Counted from the stretch's first letter, positions 1 to 8,823 are shown. The stretch: DNA of 53,133 nucleotides from Calditrichota bacterium (GCA_013150955.1 JAADJD010000034.1:45062-98194); one strand, 5' to 3'. The notes: generated from the sequence alone by a model not told the origin. A program made the numbers and translations.

Positions 1-150
1 AGATCTGTATGAAAATTCGCTTCGAGGTTTATTCGTGATTTTATTGATATTTTTTATGTTCATTCGCGTGATTCGCGGTTTAATGCATTATTTGGGTTTA
101 ATGAATAGATGAAGGCTCGCGATTCGTGGTCGAAAGCATCATTTGGATTA
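1..150. repeat. Partial copy of dispersed palindromic repeat (family R)
   Basis: The segment holds the right arm of the window's main dispersed repeat: a 'TTCATTCGCGTGATTCGCGG' arm followed by 'TTTAATGCATTATTTGGGTTT', then a second, degenerate arm reaching the stop codon of the HAD gene at 148. Orientation is opposite to the copies at 2966-3305 and 6978-7431. The left part of the element is cut off by the window edge. Confidence 0.75.
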
Positions 151-1014
151 AATCTTGCCTTTGCCTTCGGGCGCTTCCTCCTGCAATTCCTCAAGCACTT
201 CCTTGAAAATATCCCATATGCTGACTTCTTTTTCTTCCTCCGGTACTTCCAGGGGGTGTTCTTCCCCATCCATCTGCTCGATAACGGTGGGCAGATCATA
301 AATATGGCTGACGGTGGCGTCCGGGACTTCGGTGCGTTTGCGCGGTTTCTGCGGCCAGTTGGGAATGGCATCCAGCGAGGTAAAATAGAGCCGCTCGCGG
401 TCAGTCTGGGGAAAAATCCCTTTTTCTCGTGCGGTTAATTTGAGCAGAATGGTCTTCATGCCCAGCGATTTGGCGGGGACAATGTCGTTATCGATGCGGT
501 CGCCAATCATCACCGCCTGCTCCGGTCGCGTGCGGGTCTTTTCCAGTGCCAGCTGGAAGATGCGTGGATCGGGCTTTTTCAATTTCACCTCTTCGCTCAG
601 GATCACCACGCGGAAAAATTGCTGAAAACCAAACTGTTTGATGAACCGGTGGGCCAATCGCGGTTGATTGGCAATGATTCCCAGCGTGTAGAATCGGAAC
701 AGATTCTGCAGCACATAGCGCATGCCCGGAATGGCACGCAGGTAACCCAGGGCGCGCCGCCGGGTAAAGTACTGGACTTCCTCTTTGTAACGTTTCCATT
801 CCCACTCCGGCAAGGCCTGCCTGGCGATTGTCCAGTGCGGTGCCGGATCCCCAAAATCATCCACCAGCTCCTCGCGGGTTTTAATAATCCGTTCAAACGT
901 CCAGCTGGCGTCGTACTTGCGCAAGTAATACCAGAGCAGTTCGTAATACTTAAACCGCAGAATATCCTCGTTGATTAGCACATCACCAATGTCGAAAAAA
1001 ATGGTCTTGATCAC
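148..1014 (-). CDS. HAD-superfamily hydrolase (probable phosphatase)
   Basis: This 288-residue protein is a haloacid dehalogenase-type hydrolase, probably a cytoplasmic small-molecule phosphatase. Motif I is FFDIGDVL near the N-terminus (nucleophile Asp8; the usual second Asp is Gly, as in the 'DxGGVL' HAD subgroup). Motif II is in ILSEEVKLKKPDP and motif III is MIGDRIDND. A C2-type helical cap lies between motifs I and II. The last ~60 residues form an acidic, Glu-rich extension not needed for the HAD fold. The start is GTG at 1014 with GGAG 8 nt upstream, and it overlaps the stop of the preceding kinase gene (GTGA), so the two are translationally coupled. Coupling to a sugar-kinase-like protein suggests a phosphosugar substrate, for example a MupP-like role, but the substrate is not shown by the sequence. 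Confidence 0.85.
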   Translation of the reverse strand: MIKTIFFDIGDVLINEDILRFKYYELLWYYLRKYDASWTFERIIKTREELVDDFGDPAPHWTIARQALPEWEWKRYKEEVQYFTRRRALGYLRAIPGMRYVLQNLFRFYTLGIIANQPRLAHRFIKQFGFQQFFRVVILSEEVKLKKPDPRIFQLALEKTRTRPEQAVMIGDRIDNDIVPAKSLGMKTILLKLTAREKGIFPQTDRERLYFTSLDAIPNWPQKPRKRTEVPDATVSHIYDLPTVIEQMDGEEHPLEVPEEEKEVSIWDIFKEVLEELQEEAPEGKGKI

Positions 1015-2036
1015 GCGCTTTTCTCCTGATTCAAGTGGGCAAACAATTCGGTTAACGGGGCAAACCGGGGATACTTTTCCAGTACCTGAATGACCATATC
1101 CAGCGTATTGGGAATAAACTGCAAAAAGTGCCGGGATTTGAACCGATGGTAATTGTAGGCAAATGCCCCGGCATCGTGGAGCTTGCGCTGGATGATGGTG
1201 TAATCCACGTACTGCAGGTATTGATCGTACGACCAGTCGATGCCGGTATCCCTGAGGTAATCGTAAAATTCACGGGTCAAGGTTGCCCGCAGGGAGTCCG
1301 GCACCGGGATGTAGGAATCCCACAAAATGGAGACCAGATCGTATACTGGCAAACCGTGTCGGGCATCCTGAAAGTCAATGATCTTTAGCGGATGATCGGC
1401 CGACTGGCTTTCGAAAAACATGTTGCTGCTCTGAAAGTCCCGATGCACAAATGTGGGGCGTTTCACGTCCAGGGTCTGGCTAATTTCCTGAGCGAACGCT
1501 TCGAATGCCTGTTCCAGATTGGCGGAAAGGTGGACGCCAAAGAAGCGTTCCAGCAGTTGTTCGCGAACGTGAAACCGGAATTCGAACTGATATTTGGCCT
1601 CGTCAAATCGGCGGTGAAAAGCCGGACAGTGAGATTCCCAGAGGCAATTCTGCTGCATGTGTTGAAGAAACTGGATGGTCTGACGCAACGCGTGTTCCAT
1701 CTGTTCGGGATGGGCATGGATGAACATGTCCAGTCGCGGCCAGCGCACGTATTCCAGAAAAATAATGCCCGCCTCCTCCCACACCTCGAAAATGCGGGGT
1801 GTGGGGATGTGCATGCGCCGCAGGTAATAGTCCACGTTCATGTAATCCAGCAGAATCTGAATATCGGCCAGGGGCACCAGCATGATCAACACTTCGTCGC
1901 GAGGAAAGTAGGTTTCGCCATCCAGGTGCAGCAAAAAATAACGTCGGGAAGAGGCCCCACTGTTGACTTTCTCAATGCTCCTGATGGGTGTGCCCAGATG
2001 TTTTTCGATTTTGGGTATCAGTGGTTGAATATCCAT
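1011..2036 (-). CDS. Aminoglycoside phosphotransferase/AmgK-like kinase
   Basis: This 341-residue protein has the APH/choline-kinase fold. The catalytic loop is FVHRDFQSSNMFF (HRDxxxxN) and the metal-binding motif is KIIDFQDARHGLPVYDLVS. The 'IDFQDA..G...YDLVS' wording is typical of the AmgK-like cell-wall sugar kinases (anomeric MurNAc/GlcNAc kinases), so phosphorylation of an amino sugar is a reasonable inference; true aminoglycoside resistance is unlikely. I chose the ATG at 2036 because GGAG lies about 8 nt upstream; a longer frame open to 2126 would overlap the thioesterase and lacks a better site. It lies 34 nt after the thioesterase stop and overlaps the HAD start by 4 nt, so the three genes form one operon. 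No MurU-type nucleotidyltransferase is adjacent. Confidence 0.8.
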   Translation of the reverse strand: MDIQPLIPKIEKHLGTPIRSIEKVNSGASSRRYFLLHLDGETYFPRDEVLIMLVPLADIQILLDYMNVDYYLRRMHIPTPRIFEVWEEAGIIFLEYVRWPRLDMFIHAHPEQMEHALRQTIQFLQHMQQNCLWESHCPAFHRRFDEAKYQFEFRFHVREQLLERFFGVHLSANLEQAFEAFAQEISQTLDVKRPTFVHRDFQSSNMFFESQSADHPLKIIDFQDARHGLPVYDLVSILWDSYIPVPDSLRATLTREFYDYLRDTGIDWSYDQYLQYVDYTIIQRKLHDAGAFAYNYHRFKSRHFLQFIPNTLDMVIQVLEKYPRFAPLTELFAHLNQEKSA

Positions 2037-2070
2037 TCGCGATTCTCCGTCCCTGAATCCTTTCTGGAGT

Positions 2071-2859
2071 TTAATGGCCCTCAATGGATTGCCAGTGGCT
2101 TCGTGCCAGGGCCACGATTTTTTCATCGGCTGTTTTGATCAGTTTGTGAAGCAAAATCCGTTTCCCCTTTCGGGAAATCACCTCCGCTTCCGAAATGATG
2201 CGATCTCCCAGGCCGGCTTCGGCGCGGTAATGCATTTCCAGCTCCGTAAGCATGCAGGAGTGGCGGATTTCGTCGGGAACGGCGTCCAGACACCATTCCA
2301 CAAACGCCACGTTATTGGCGTGCCCGTTGACGTCCAGATCGCGGAAGCGTACCGGGAGCTCGCAGGTTTGATCGGGTTGTTGGGGAGCGGGCAGGGATGG
2401 GAAATCGGTGTCAATGGCGCGTTCGGGCTGGAATGGCAGGTCGGGCAGGTGTTTTTCCACGGGAACCGGACGACGACGCCGCACATCCAGCAGCAACCAG
2501 GCCGTGGAAGATCGACCCACAATGCGGCCAGAGGCATCGGTCAGCAGAAAATCTCTCATGGAAAAGAAGCCCCGATTGCCCGACGGCCAGGTGCGAAGGT
2601 GCAGTGTTTCCCGCCAGCCAGGATAGTCTACCATTTGGGTGTGAAAGCGGGACAACACCCAGGTCAGCCCTTTGGGTGCCAGGTGCTGAATGGCAAATCC
2701 CAGCCGAAGTGCGTGTTCGGAAGCGGCCTCCTGCAAATAATTCTGAATGCTGATGATGGAAACCCGACCGGTGGGATCGACCTCGTACGATCGCACCCGA
2801 AAATCGGTTTCGTAGTACAATCGATCTTCTTGAAGGGGTTGTGTCGAAGATACGGCCAC
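2071..2859 (-). CDS. Acyl-ACP thioesterase (FatA/FatB-like, double hotdog)
   Basis: This 262-residue protein matches bacterial relatives of plant acyl-ACP thioesterases, which release fatty acids from acyl carrier protein in the cytoplasm. The first hotdog begins YETDFRVRSYEVDPTGRVSI and includes LQEAASEHALRLGF. The second contains RFRDLDVNGHANNVAFVEW, corresponding to the conserved DxNxHxNN catalytic segment (Asn and His). The chosen start is GTG at 2859, preceded by AAAGGGAG with a 5-nt spacer. The frame stays open to an ATG at 2952, but those extra 31 residues are hydrophobic, not typical of the family, and run toward the repeat. It is the first gene of a three-gene operon with a sugar-kinase-like and a HAD gene. 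Why these are combined is unclear; lipid or envelope recycling is possible. Confidence 0.85.
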   Translation of the reverse strand: MAVSSTQPLQEDRLYYETDFRVRSYEVDPTGRVSIISIQNYLQEAASEHALRLGFAIQHLAPKGLTWVLSRFHTQMVDYPGWRETLHLRTWPSGNRGFFSMRDFLLTDASGRIVGRSSTAWLLLDVRRRRPVPVEKHLPDLPFQPERAIDTDFPSLPAPQQPDQTCELPVRFRDLDVNGHANNVAFVEWCLDAVPDEIRHSCMLTELEMHYRAEAGLGDRIISEAEVISRKGKRILLHKLIKTADEKIVALARSHWQSIEGH

Positions 2860-2965
2860 CGATACTCCCTTTAAATGTTGTGTTCTGACCAACCTTACTG
2901 CAAAGGCAAAAATTACAAAAAGAAACGGCGTTTTAAAACGGGAATCTGGCATTTATCTCAAATTA

Positions 2966-3305
2966 TCCCAAATAATTCGTTAAACCCAAATAATGCATTA
3001 AACCGCGAATCACACGAATGAAACCAAAACATATCTACAAAATCGCGAATAAACTCCGGGACACATTTTCATCCAGACACAATCCAAAGTATTTTATTGG
3101 TTTTATTTGTGTTCATTCGTGTCATTCGTAGGCTAATGCATAATCTGGGTTAAACCACGAAGCCCACGAATGAATCCAGAAAATATCCACAAAATTGTGA
3201 ATCATCCCCGGAACAAATTTTCATCCAGATATCATCAAATGGATTTTATGATTTTTGTTCGTGTTCATTCATGTCCTTCGTGGTCTACTGCGTAATCCGG
3301 GTTTA
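2966..3305. repeat. Two tandem copies of palindromic repeat R
   Basis: Two head-to-tail copies of ~190 and ~150 bp fill most of the gap between the thioesterase and GNAT genes. The best copy runs from 'AACCCAAATAATGCATTA' to 'TAATGCATAATCTGGGTT'. Its terminal arms (CGAATCACACGAATGAA / TTCATTCGTGTCATTCG) are inverted copies of each other, and its asymmetric centre contains 'CATTTTCATCCAGACACAAT'. No gene is visible in this gap; short frames here are translations of the repeat. Confidence 0.85.
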
Positions 3306-3365
3306 TTTCAAATTGGGCGTTAAGATCTTTCACTGGCAGCAATGTCCACCATTCACGGCCTGATT

Positions 3366-3893
3366 TCATCGGGATCGATGCCCTGAGTGGGTGGATGTTT
3401 CCGCCAGCCGCTGAATGTTTTCCCGCGTTAACCGGTATACTGTCCATTCCGATTGGGGAACTGCCCCCAGCGATTGGTAAAACGCAATGGCCGGGGCATT
3501 CCAGTTCAACACCGCCCATTCCATGCGGCCACAGTCTTTTTGCAGGGCAATTCGGGCCAATTCCGTCAGCAGCGCTTTTCCAATTCCCTGTCCCCGGTGT
3601 GGTGGTTCCACAAACAGGTCTTCTAAATAAAGCGTGGGTTTTCCCAGAAAAGTGGAGAAGGTGAAAAAGTACAGGGCAAATCCCACGGCACGAAACCCGT
3701 CTTTGTCTGGAACCTCGGCCAGCAGGGTGTGAAAATAGGGCGCCGCTCCGGTGCCAAATTTCTGGTAATCATCCAGGGTGGCCACCACCTCGTGGCGAAG
3801 TCGTTCGTATTCCGCCAGCTCCTGCACCAGACGAAAAATTTCCGGGAAATCCGACGGATTTCCCTCCCGAATGCGAAAGTTGGGTGTGGACAT
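3366..3893 (-). CDS. GNAT-family N-acetyltransferase (diamine acetyltransferase-like)
   Basis: This 175-residue acetyl-CoA-dependent N-acetyltransferase has the full GNAT fold. The acetyl-CoA loop is RGQGIGKALLTELARIA (motif A), followed by ...MEWAVLNWNAPAIAFYQSLGA (motif B). The N-terminus IREGNPSDFPEIFRLVQELAEYERL and the central LYLEDLFVEPPHRGQGIG match the spermidine/spermine N1-acetyltransferase-like subgroup, so a polyamine or other primary amine is a likely substrate. Start: ATG at 3893 with AGGAGG and a 6-nt spacer; an in-frame TTG at 3899 is less likely. It lies 27 nt downstream of dctM and is probably co-transcribed with the TRAP genes. The C-terminal tail (about 20 residues after the fold) looks unstructured. 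Confidence 0.85.
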   Translation of the reverse strand: MSTPNFRIREGNPSDFPEIFRLVQELAEYERLRHEVVATLDDYQKFGTGAAPYFHTLLAEVPDKDGFRAVGFALYFFTFSTFLGKPTLYLEDLFVEPPHRGQGIGKALLTELARIALQKDCGRMEWAVLNWNAPAIAFYQSLGAVPQSEWTVYRLTRENIQRLAETSTHSGHRSR

Positions 3894-3920
3894 GGACAAC
3901 CTCCTGCACTTCGTCGTTCA

Positions 3921-5204
3921 TCAGGGCCCTGGCGCAAACACCCGAACCAACCACAGGCTTAAATCGGGGATGTAAGTAATCAGGATCAGGGCGATGAGCA
4001 GAATCAGTAAAAAGGGAATGGTGGCCAGGTACAATCGGGCAATGGGACGATTAAACCGGAAGCTGGCAATGAATAAGTTCATGCCAACCGGCGGCGTGGA
4101 GTAGCCGATTCCCAGATTGGCCAGGAAGATGATTCCCAGGTGTACCGGATCGACCCCGAAATTTTCGGCGATAGGAATGATCAGCGGGACGATGACCATG
4201 ATGGCCGAGAAGATGTCCATCAGCGCGCCGACAATCAGCAGAAAAATGTTGAGAGTCAATAAAAACAGCGCCTTGCTGGTAATGAATTGTTTCATAAATT
4301 CCAGAAGCACCATGGGGATTTCCGCATCGATCATGTAGTTGGCCAGTCCCATGGCGGCTCCCAGGATCACCAGAATGCCCCCTACCAGCACCATGCTTTC
4401 GCGCATGACCCGCGGCAAATCGCGGATGGGGTGAATGTCCCGATAGATGACGATTTCGATAAACAGGGCATAAAATGCGGTGACGGCGGCGGCTTCCGTT
4501 GCGGTGAAGAATCCCCCGTAAATGCCTACCAGAATAATAAACGGCAGCGGAATTTCCCAGGCAGCCTCGCGAATGGCCCGGATGGCGTTCTTCCAGGAAA
4601 AGGGAGTGGTGGGCAATTTCAAATCTTTTACATACAGAACCCCATAAACAGATAACAGAGTGATCATGATGATGCTGGGAATGATGCCGGCAATGAACAG
4701 TTTGTCGATGCTGACGCCGCTGACCAGTCCATAAAGAATGATGGGCAGGCTGGGCGGAAACAGCAGGCCCAGGTTTCCAGAGGCCGTGAGAATACCCAGG
4801 GTGAATTTTTCGGGGTACTGTTCGTTTCGCAGCACGGGGTATAGCAATCCTCCCAGCGCGATGATGGTCACCCCGGAGGCACCGGTAAATGCGGTGAAGA
4901 CGGCACAGGAGACCAGGGTCACAATGGAGAGTCCACCCGGTATCCAGCCGAACAGGGCACGGGAAAGATTGACCAGCCGTCGCGGAGAATTGCTCTCGGC
5001 CAGAAGATATCCCGCAAATGTAAACAGTGGAATGGCCAGCAAAATGGGAGCGTTGGCCAGGCGGTACAATTCCACAATAACGGCGGAGGTGTCGATATCC
5101 GCTGCATGGAAGGCCATCAGGGCAATGGCGCTGATGATAGCAAACAGGGGAGTTCCCACCAGTGCCAGCAATAGCAGAACAATGCCGATGAGCAGGATCG
5201 TCAT
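3921..5204 (-). CDS. dctM: TRAP transporter large permease (DctM)
   Basis: This 427-residue, very hydrophobic inner-membrane protein is the transport-forming subunit of a tripartite ATP-independent periplasmic transporter, which uses an ion gradient to import organic acids or related solutes. About 12 membrane segments are visible. Typical signatures are FTFAGYLLAESNSPRRLV near residue 65, FTGASGVTIIALGGLLYPVL, NLGLLFPPSLPIILYG, and, near the C-terminus, GIIFLANLGIGYSTPPVGMNLFIASF. Length is normal for the family. The start ATG overlaps the dctQ stop (ATGA), so dctQ and dctM are translationally coupled. The substrate cannot be deduced from this subunit. Confidence 0.93.
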   Translation of the reverse strand: MTILLIGIVLLLLALVGTPLFAIISAIALMAFHAADIDTSAVIVELYRLANAPILLAIPLFTFAGYLLAESNSPRRLVNLSRALFGWIPGGLSIVTLVSCAVFTAFTGASGVTIIALGGLLYPVLRNEQYPEKFTLGILTASGNLGLLFPPSLPIILYGLVSGVSIDKLFIAGIIPSIIMITLLSVYGVLYVKDLKLPTTPFSWKNAIRAIREAAWEIPLPFIILVGIYGGFFTATEAAAVTAFYALFIEIVIYRDIHPIRDLPRVMRESMVLVGGILVILGAAMGLANYMIDAEIPMVLLEFMKQFITSKALFLLTLNIFLLIVGALMDIFSAIMVIVPLIIPIAENFGVDPVHLGIIFLANLGIGYSTPPVGMNLFIASFRFNRPIARLYLATIPFLLILLIALILITYIPDLSLWLVRVFAPGP

Positions 5205-5725
5205 GGTGCCGATTCCGTTTTATCGGTTGAGTCTGTTGCCGGTGCAATTAAATTGAGTCCATTCTGCAAAATGTGCAGCAGAAACCGGAAGCCGATCAGA
5301 CCAAAACCGATGGGAATGATCAACTGAAAGATCCACACGGGTAGACCGGCAAACAGTTCGCTGCCGCCTTCTTTTTCGAATACCACCATCCGCCAGGCGG
5401 CTTTCATCAGGACGTACGCCACGATGACGGTGATACTGTCCACCACAATCTGTACCAGGGGAACGAAACGTTTGGGTAAGATCCGGGTGAGCACATCGAT
5501 GTTGATGTGCTTTTTCTCGCGGGTGGCCAGGGAAGCCCCGATAAAGCCGACCCACAGAACCAGATGCCGCAGAAAGATATCACCCCACAGGATGCCGGTG
5601 GAAAAAAAATTCCGTAGCACAACCTGAAGGAAGGCCAGAAGCACCATCGTCCCCAGGATGAGGACAATCAGGCTGTTTTCGACCAGATAGAGTCCTTTAT
5701 CCAGATACTGCAGTGTTTTGCGCAT
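5201..5725 (-). CDS. dctQ: TRAP transporter small permease (DctQ)
   Basis: This 174-residue inner-membrane protein has four predicted membrane segments and the DctQ hallmarks: LVENSLIVLILGTMVLLAF in the first helix, then NFFSTGILWGDIFLRHLVLWVGFIGASLATREKKHINIDVLTRILP. The 'W.GD...R..V.W..F.GA..A.R...HI..D' pattern is diagnostic. DctQ binds DctM and couples to the periplasmic receptor. It starts 13 nt after dctP stops and overlaps dctM by 4 nt. The last ~20 residues are a Thr/Asp/Ser-rich cytoplasmic tail with no known role. Confidence 0.92.
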   Translation of the reverse strand: MRKTLQYLDKGLYLVENSLIVLILGTMVLLAFLQVVLRNFFSTGILWGDIFLRHLVLWVGFIGASLATREKKHINIDVLTRILPKRFVPLVQIVVDSITVIVAYVLMKAAWRMVVFEKEGGSELFAGLPVWIFQLIIPIGFGLIGFRFLLHILQNGLNLIAPATDSTDKTESAP

Positions 5726-5738
5726 TGGACAATCGCCA

Positions 5739-6746
5739 TTATTGTGAAGAAGACTTTCGGGCGCGGAACTCCTCCAGGGCGGTTTCGATGCGGGTCAAAA
5801 ACTCCTGGCTGTAAAGCTTGCCCACCAGGTTGCGTCGAGCGCGGGCACCGGCCTCGTAGAAAGCACCCAGATTCTCCTCCGGCACGTGCACCAGTTGAAT
5901 CCCGTTTTTCAGCATGATTTCGATGGCCTTCTCGTTATCCACCCGGCTCTGTTTGATGAGCTCCGCCATGTGCTCCCGCCCTTTTTCAATCAACAATCGC
6001 TGATATTTTTCCGGCAGTTTGTTAAACATTCGATTGGAGATTAAGATGGCACCGGTGGCATCGGCCAGGGGCACATCCATCATGTATTTGACTTTGGTGT
6101 ACCATTGCAGGGACACACAGGCCAGTGGAGAGGTGTAAACCGCTTCGATCAGGTTGGTTTGCAGAGACGTCAACACATCGGTTACCGAGAGGGGAATGGC
6201 GCTTACCCCCAGCGCCCTGAAGGTGGCCTCGGCAACCGGATCCCCTTCCCACATCCACATTTTGGTATTTTTCAAATCCTGCAGGGTGGTGATGGGCTTT
6301 TTCGAATACACGTACACAAAACCCACTTCTGTCCAGCCAATCAGCGCATAACCCACTTTCCGGAATTTCTCGAAGAATTCGTCATACAGCAGGTTGGTGA
6401 TGTAGTCGATCTCTTCGTAATTGCGGAACAGCAGGGGGGCATCCAGGATGCGCACTTCCGGGAGAATTTCGCCCAGTCCCACACCGGTAAATCCCGCACT
6501 GTGGAGCTGTCCTAAACGGATCTTGCGCAACACGTCTTTTTCATCCCCCTGAATCCCACCGGCGTAAATCTTAAAGCGCACTTCACCATTGGTCAATTCG
6601 CGAATCTCAGCATCAAAGGCTTTCATCACGTTCAGCCAGGTGGAACCTTCGGGGGCCAGGGTGGCAAATTTGATCACATATTTTTTCTGGGCATACAGTG
6701 GCATGCTTAGCCAGAACAGCAACAAAAGGATGAGCCATTTCCGCAC
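5739..6746 (-). CDS. dctP: TRAP transporter substrate-binding protein (DctP/TatP-like)
   Basis: This 335-residue periplasmic solute receptor has a signal peptide (MRKWLILLLLFWLSMPLYAQ, cleavage likely after YA). It begins YVIKFATLAPEGSTWLNVMKAFDAEI, the classic DctP opening, and continues with GLGEILPEVRILDAPLLFRNYEEIDYI, FVYVYSKKPITTLQDLKNTKMWMW, and LQTNLIEAVYTSPLA. The start is GTG at 6746 with GGGAGG and a 6-nt spacer. It heads the dctPQM operon on the minus strand; the AT-rich stretch near 6870-6920 probably holds the promoter. Receptors of this subgroup often pair with a TatT lipoprotein, and such a gene lies nearby (9160-10038). The substrate is unknown. Confidence 0.92.
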   Translation of the reverse strand: MRKWLILLLLFWLSMPLYAQKKYVIKFATLAPEGSTWLNVMKAFDAEIRELTNGEVRFKIYAGGIQGDEKDVLRKIRLGQLHSAGFTGVGLGEILPEVRILDAPLLFRNYEEIDYITNLLYDEFFEKFRKVGYALIGWTEVGFVYVYSKKPITTLQDLKNTKMWMWEGDPVAEATFRALGVSAIPLSVTDVLTSLQTNLIEAVYTSPLACVSLQWYTKVKYMMDVPLADATGAILISNRMFNKLPEKYQRLLIEKGREHMAELIKQSRVDNEKAIEIMLKNGIQLVHVPEENLGAFYEAGARARRNLVGKLYSQEFLTRIETALEEFRARKSSSQ

Positions 6747-6977
6747 GGCAGACCTCCCTTCATTTGATTCTGTCTTTGCAGAAATCCAGGCGCTTCCGGG
6801 TAACCCCTTTGTGCTTCGGTTGAGCCGGATGGTGCACCCCGGATCGCCCGTACCGGACGCCGGAAGACTCTAAATTAAAAATAAAAATTTTTAAAACGAA
6901 AAGAATAAAATTAAAACGGGGGATGGGCACCGGGCCGATCCGTACCTGCACGCTCTCCCGATCGTTTCGACCCGGTT
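6747..6977. other. Upstream region of the dctPQM operon
   Basis: No gene is evident. The part next to dctP contains its GGGAGG ribosome site and, further upstream, a very AT-rich block at about 6870-6920 (runs of A and T on both strands) that is a plausible promoter region on the minus strand. A short GC-rich segment follows before the repeat cluster begins. I could not fix -35/-10 boxes with confidence. Confidence 0.4.
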
Positions 6978-7431
6978 TAACCCGGAATATGTTTAAGAAC
7001 CGCGAATGACACGAATGAACGCAAAATGCATTAAAACCAAATAATGCATGAAACCACGAATCACGCGAATGAATTCAAAAAAATCAACAAGATAGCGAAT
7101 ATATCCGGGAAAACATTTTCATCCAGATAGAATCCAGTGCATTTTATTATTTTTATTGGTGTTAATTCGTGTAATTCGTAGGAATTCGTAGGCTAATGCA
7201 TAATCTGGGATAATGCATGAAACCACGAGTCACGCGAATTTTGTGTAATTCAGGATTAACCCAAATCATGTGATAAACCGCGAATCACACGAATGAAACC
7301 AAAAATATCCACAAATTCACAAATTAACCCGAAAACAAATTCCCGTCCAGATATTACTCGATGTATTTTATTATTTTTATTGATGTTCATTCGTGTAATT
7401 CGTAGGCTAACACATAATCTGGGTTTAACGG
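6978..7431. repeat. Cluster of palindromic repeat R (two units plus extra arms)
   Basis: Two complete units of the dispersed palindrome, in the same orientation as at 2966-3305, are preceded and joined by extra partial arms ('CGAATGACACGAATGAAC', 'ACCACGAGTCACGCGAATT'). The right terminus '...GCTAACACATAATCTGGGTTT' runs into the stop codon of the MFS gene at 7425. Apparent short reading frames here are repeat translations. Confidence 0.85.
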
Positions 7432-8678
7432 GAATCCGGGTGCAGTTCCGCCAGTTGAGGATGGCGTTCGCGCATGCGGATACCAATGATCAACCCCGAT
7501 AGCGCGCTCAAAATCCCGATGGCGATGATGGGAATTTCCAGATGGAAGGCATCGGCCAGGATGCCGGTCAGGATGGCCCCGAAGACGTAGCCGCTGTCTC
7601 GCCACAAACGGAAAATCCCCACGGAATGGGCTCGCTGGTGGGGGTGGGTATTGTCGGCAATGGCCGCCAGAAAAGTGGGGTACACCATGGCCGTGCCGAT
7701 TCCCAGCAGCGCCGCCAGGATAAAATAGGCCCAGAAGCTTTGTGCAAACACCAGCCCGATTAAGGTGGCGCCCTGGAGAATCATCCCCCAGAAAAGCAGC
7801 GGCTTCCGGCCCAGATGATCCGATAACTTTCCGGTAATGAGCTGTCCCGCTCCCCAGAAAGCCGGGTAAATGGCCGTTAGAATCCCGATGGCTTTCAGGG
7901 AAAAGCCTTTGGAGGCCAGTAGCAGGGGGAACAGTCCCCACATCATTCCATCGTTCAGATTGTTGATCATTCCGGCCTGAGTGACTGAGGAGAGGTTGGG
8001 ATGGAGAAAGCTGGTTTGCAGGAAAATGTTTTTCATTTCGCTTTGCCGGGACTGGCGAGCCTCCAGCTGAACGTGGGGGATGGTATCCCGCACGAAGGCC
8101 ACGCTAAAAAGGAGCCCCAGGAACGCGATGCCGATGCCCACCACAAAGGGATAGGGACGCAGGCCATATTCGGCCGCCACCCAGCCGGTAATAAATGCCA
8201 GCAGCGCCACGGAGATGTAGCCGGCAAATTCGTTTAATCCCATGGCCAGACCGCGATTTTTCTGGCCGACCAGATCAATCTTCATAACCACCGTTGTAGA
8301 CCAGGTCAGTCCCTGGTTGAGACCCAGCAACACGTTCGCAAATACCACCAGCGACCAGTCTCTGGCCAGCATTAGCAGAAATGGAACCGGCAAACCAATC
8401 AACCAGCCCAGGATCAGCAGGTTTTTTCGTCCCCAGCGGGTGGCCAGCGCTCCGGCCAGATAGTTGGCCAGTGCTTTCACAAATCCAAACACAATAATAA
8501 AGGAAAAAATTGCCGTGCGGCTATCCAGTTGAAAATCCTGACTGGCAATTTCGGGAAGAATGCTCCGCTCCAGGCCCACCATCCCGCCCACAAAGGCGTT
8601 AATGATGACCAGGAGGGTGAATTGCTGCCAGTTGGCCTTTAAGCCCAGACGGGGTGTCGCTGTGGAATCTATCGTCAT
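7425..8678 (-). CDS. MFS transporter
   Basis: This 417-residue major facilitator superfamily permease has about 12 membrane helices. The opening is FTLLVIINAFVGGMVGLERSILPEIA, and the loop after helix 2 reads LAGALATRWGRKNLLILGW, a good match to the MFS motif A (G...D/R.GR+). A second copy, ITGKLSDHLGRKPLLFWG, marks the other half. Start: ATG at 8678 with AAAGGAA 8 nt upstream; an in-frame ATG at 8753 lies too far upstream. The substrate is unknown. The gene sits alone between repeat clusters and separates the TatT lipoprotein gene from dctPQM. Its stop codon lies inside the terminus of a repeat copy. Confidence 0.88.
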   Translation of the reverse strand: MTIDSTATPRLGLKANWQQFTLLVIINAFVGGMVGLERSILPEIASQDFQLDSRTAIFSFIIVFGFVKALANYLAGALATRWGRKNLLILGWLIGLPVPFLLMLARDWSLVVFANVLLGLNQGLTWSTTVVMKIDLVGQKNRGLAMGLNEFAGYISVALLAFITGWVAAEYGLRPYPFVVGIGIAFLGLLFSVAFVRDTIPHVQLEARQSRQSEMKNIFLQTSFLHPNLSSVTQAGMINNLNDGMMWGLFPLLLASKGFSLKAIGILTAIYPAFWGAGQLITGKLSDHLGRKPLLFWGMILQGATLIGLVFAQSFWAYFILAALLGIGTAMVYPTFLAAIADNTHPHQRAHSVGIFRLWRDSGYVFGAILTGILADAFHLEIPIIAIGILSALSGLIIGIRMRERHPQLAELHPDSR

Positions 8679-8762
8679 CGGAATGGTTCCTTTCAAATGG
8701 ATTGATGTTAAATCGATGTTTGCAGATGGCCTTAACCATGGCCGCTTACCCATATATAATTG

Positions 8763-8775
8763 ATATCATCGATAT
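8763..8775. promoter_or_regulatory. Hyphenated palindrome upstream of the MFS gene
   Basis: ATATCATCGATAT is a 5+3+5 perfect hyphenated palindrome 85 nt upstream of the MFS start, next to a TATATATG stretch that could be the minus-strand -10 region. It may be an operator. Single occurrence; weak evidence. Confidence 0.3.
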
Positions 8776-8823
8776 TGTGATGCATTAGGGGATGGTCGGG
8801 TTACATAAAAATGCTGTTTTTAT

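Noticed and set aside
1011-2036. Antibiotic-resistance aminoglycoside phosphotransferase
   Set aside because: The fold matches, but the motif wording and operon context fit a sugar-kinase-like housekeeping enzyme better.
2966-3305. Possible CRISPR array
   Set aside because: The repeats are long, palindromic and irregularly spaced, with no unique spacers of even length and no cas genes.
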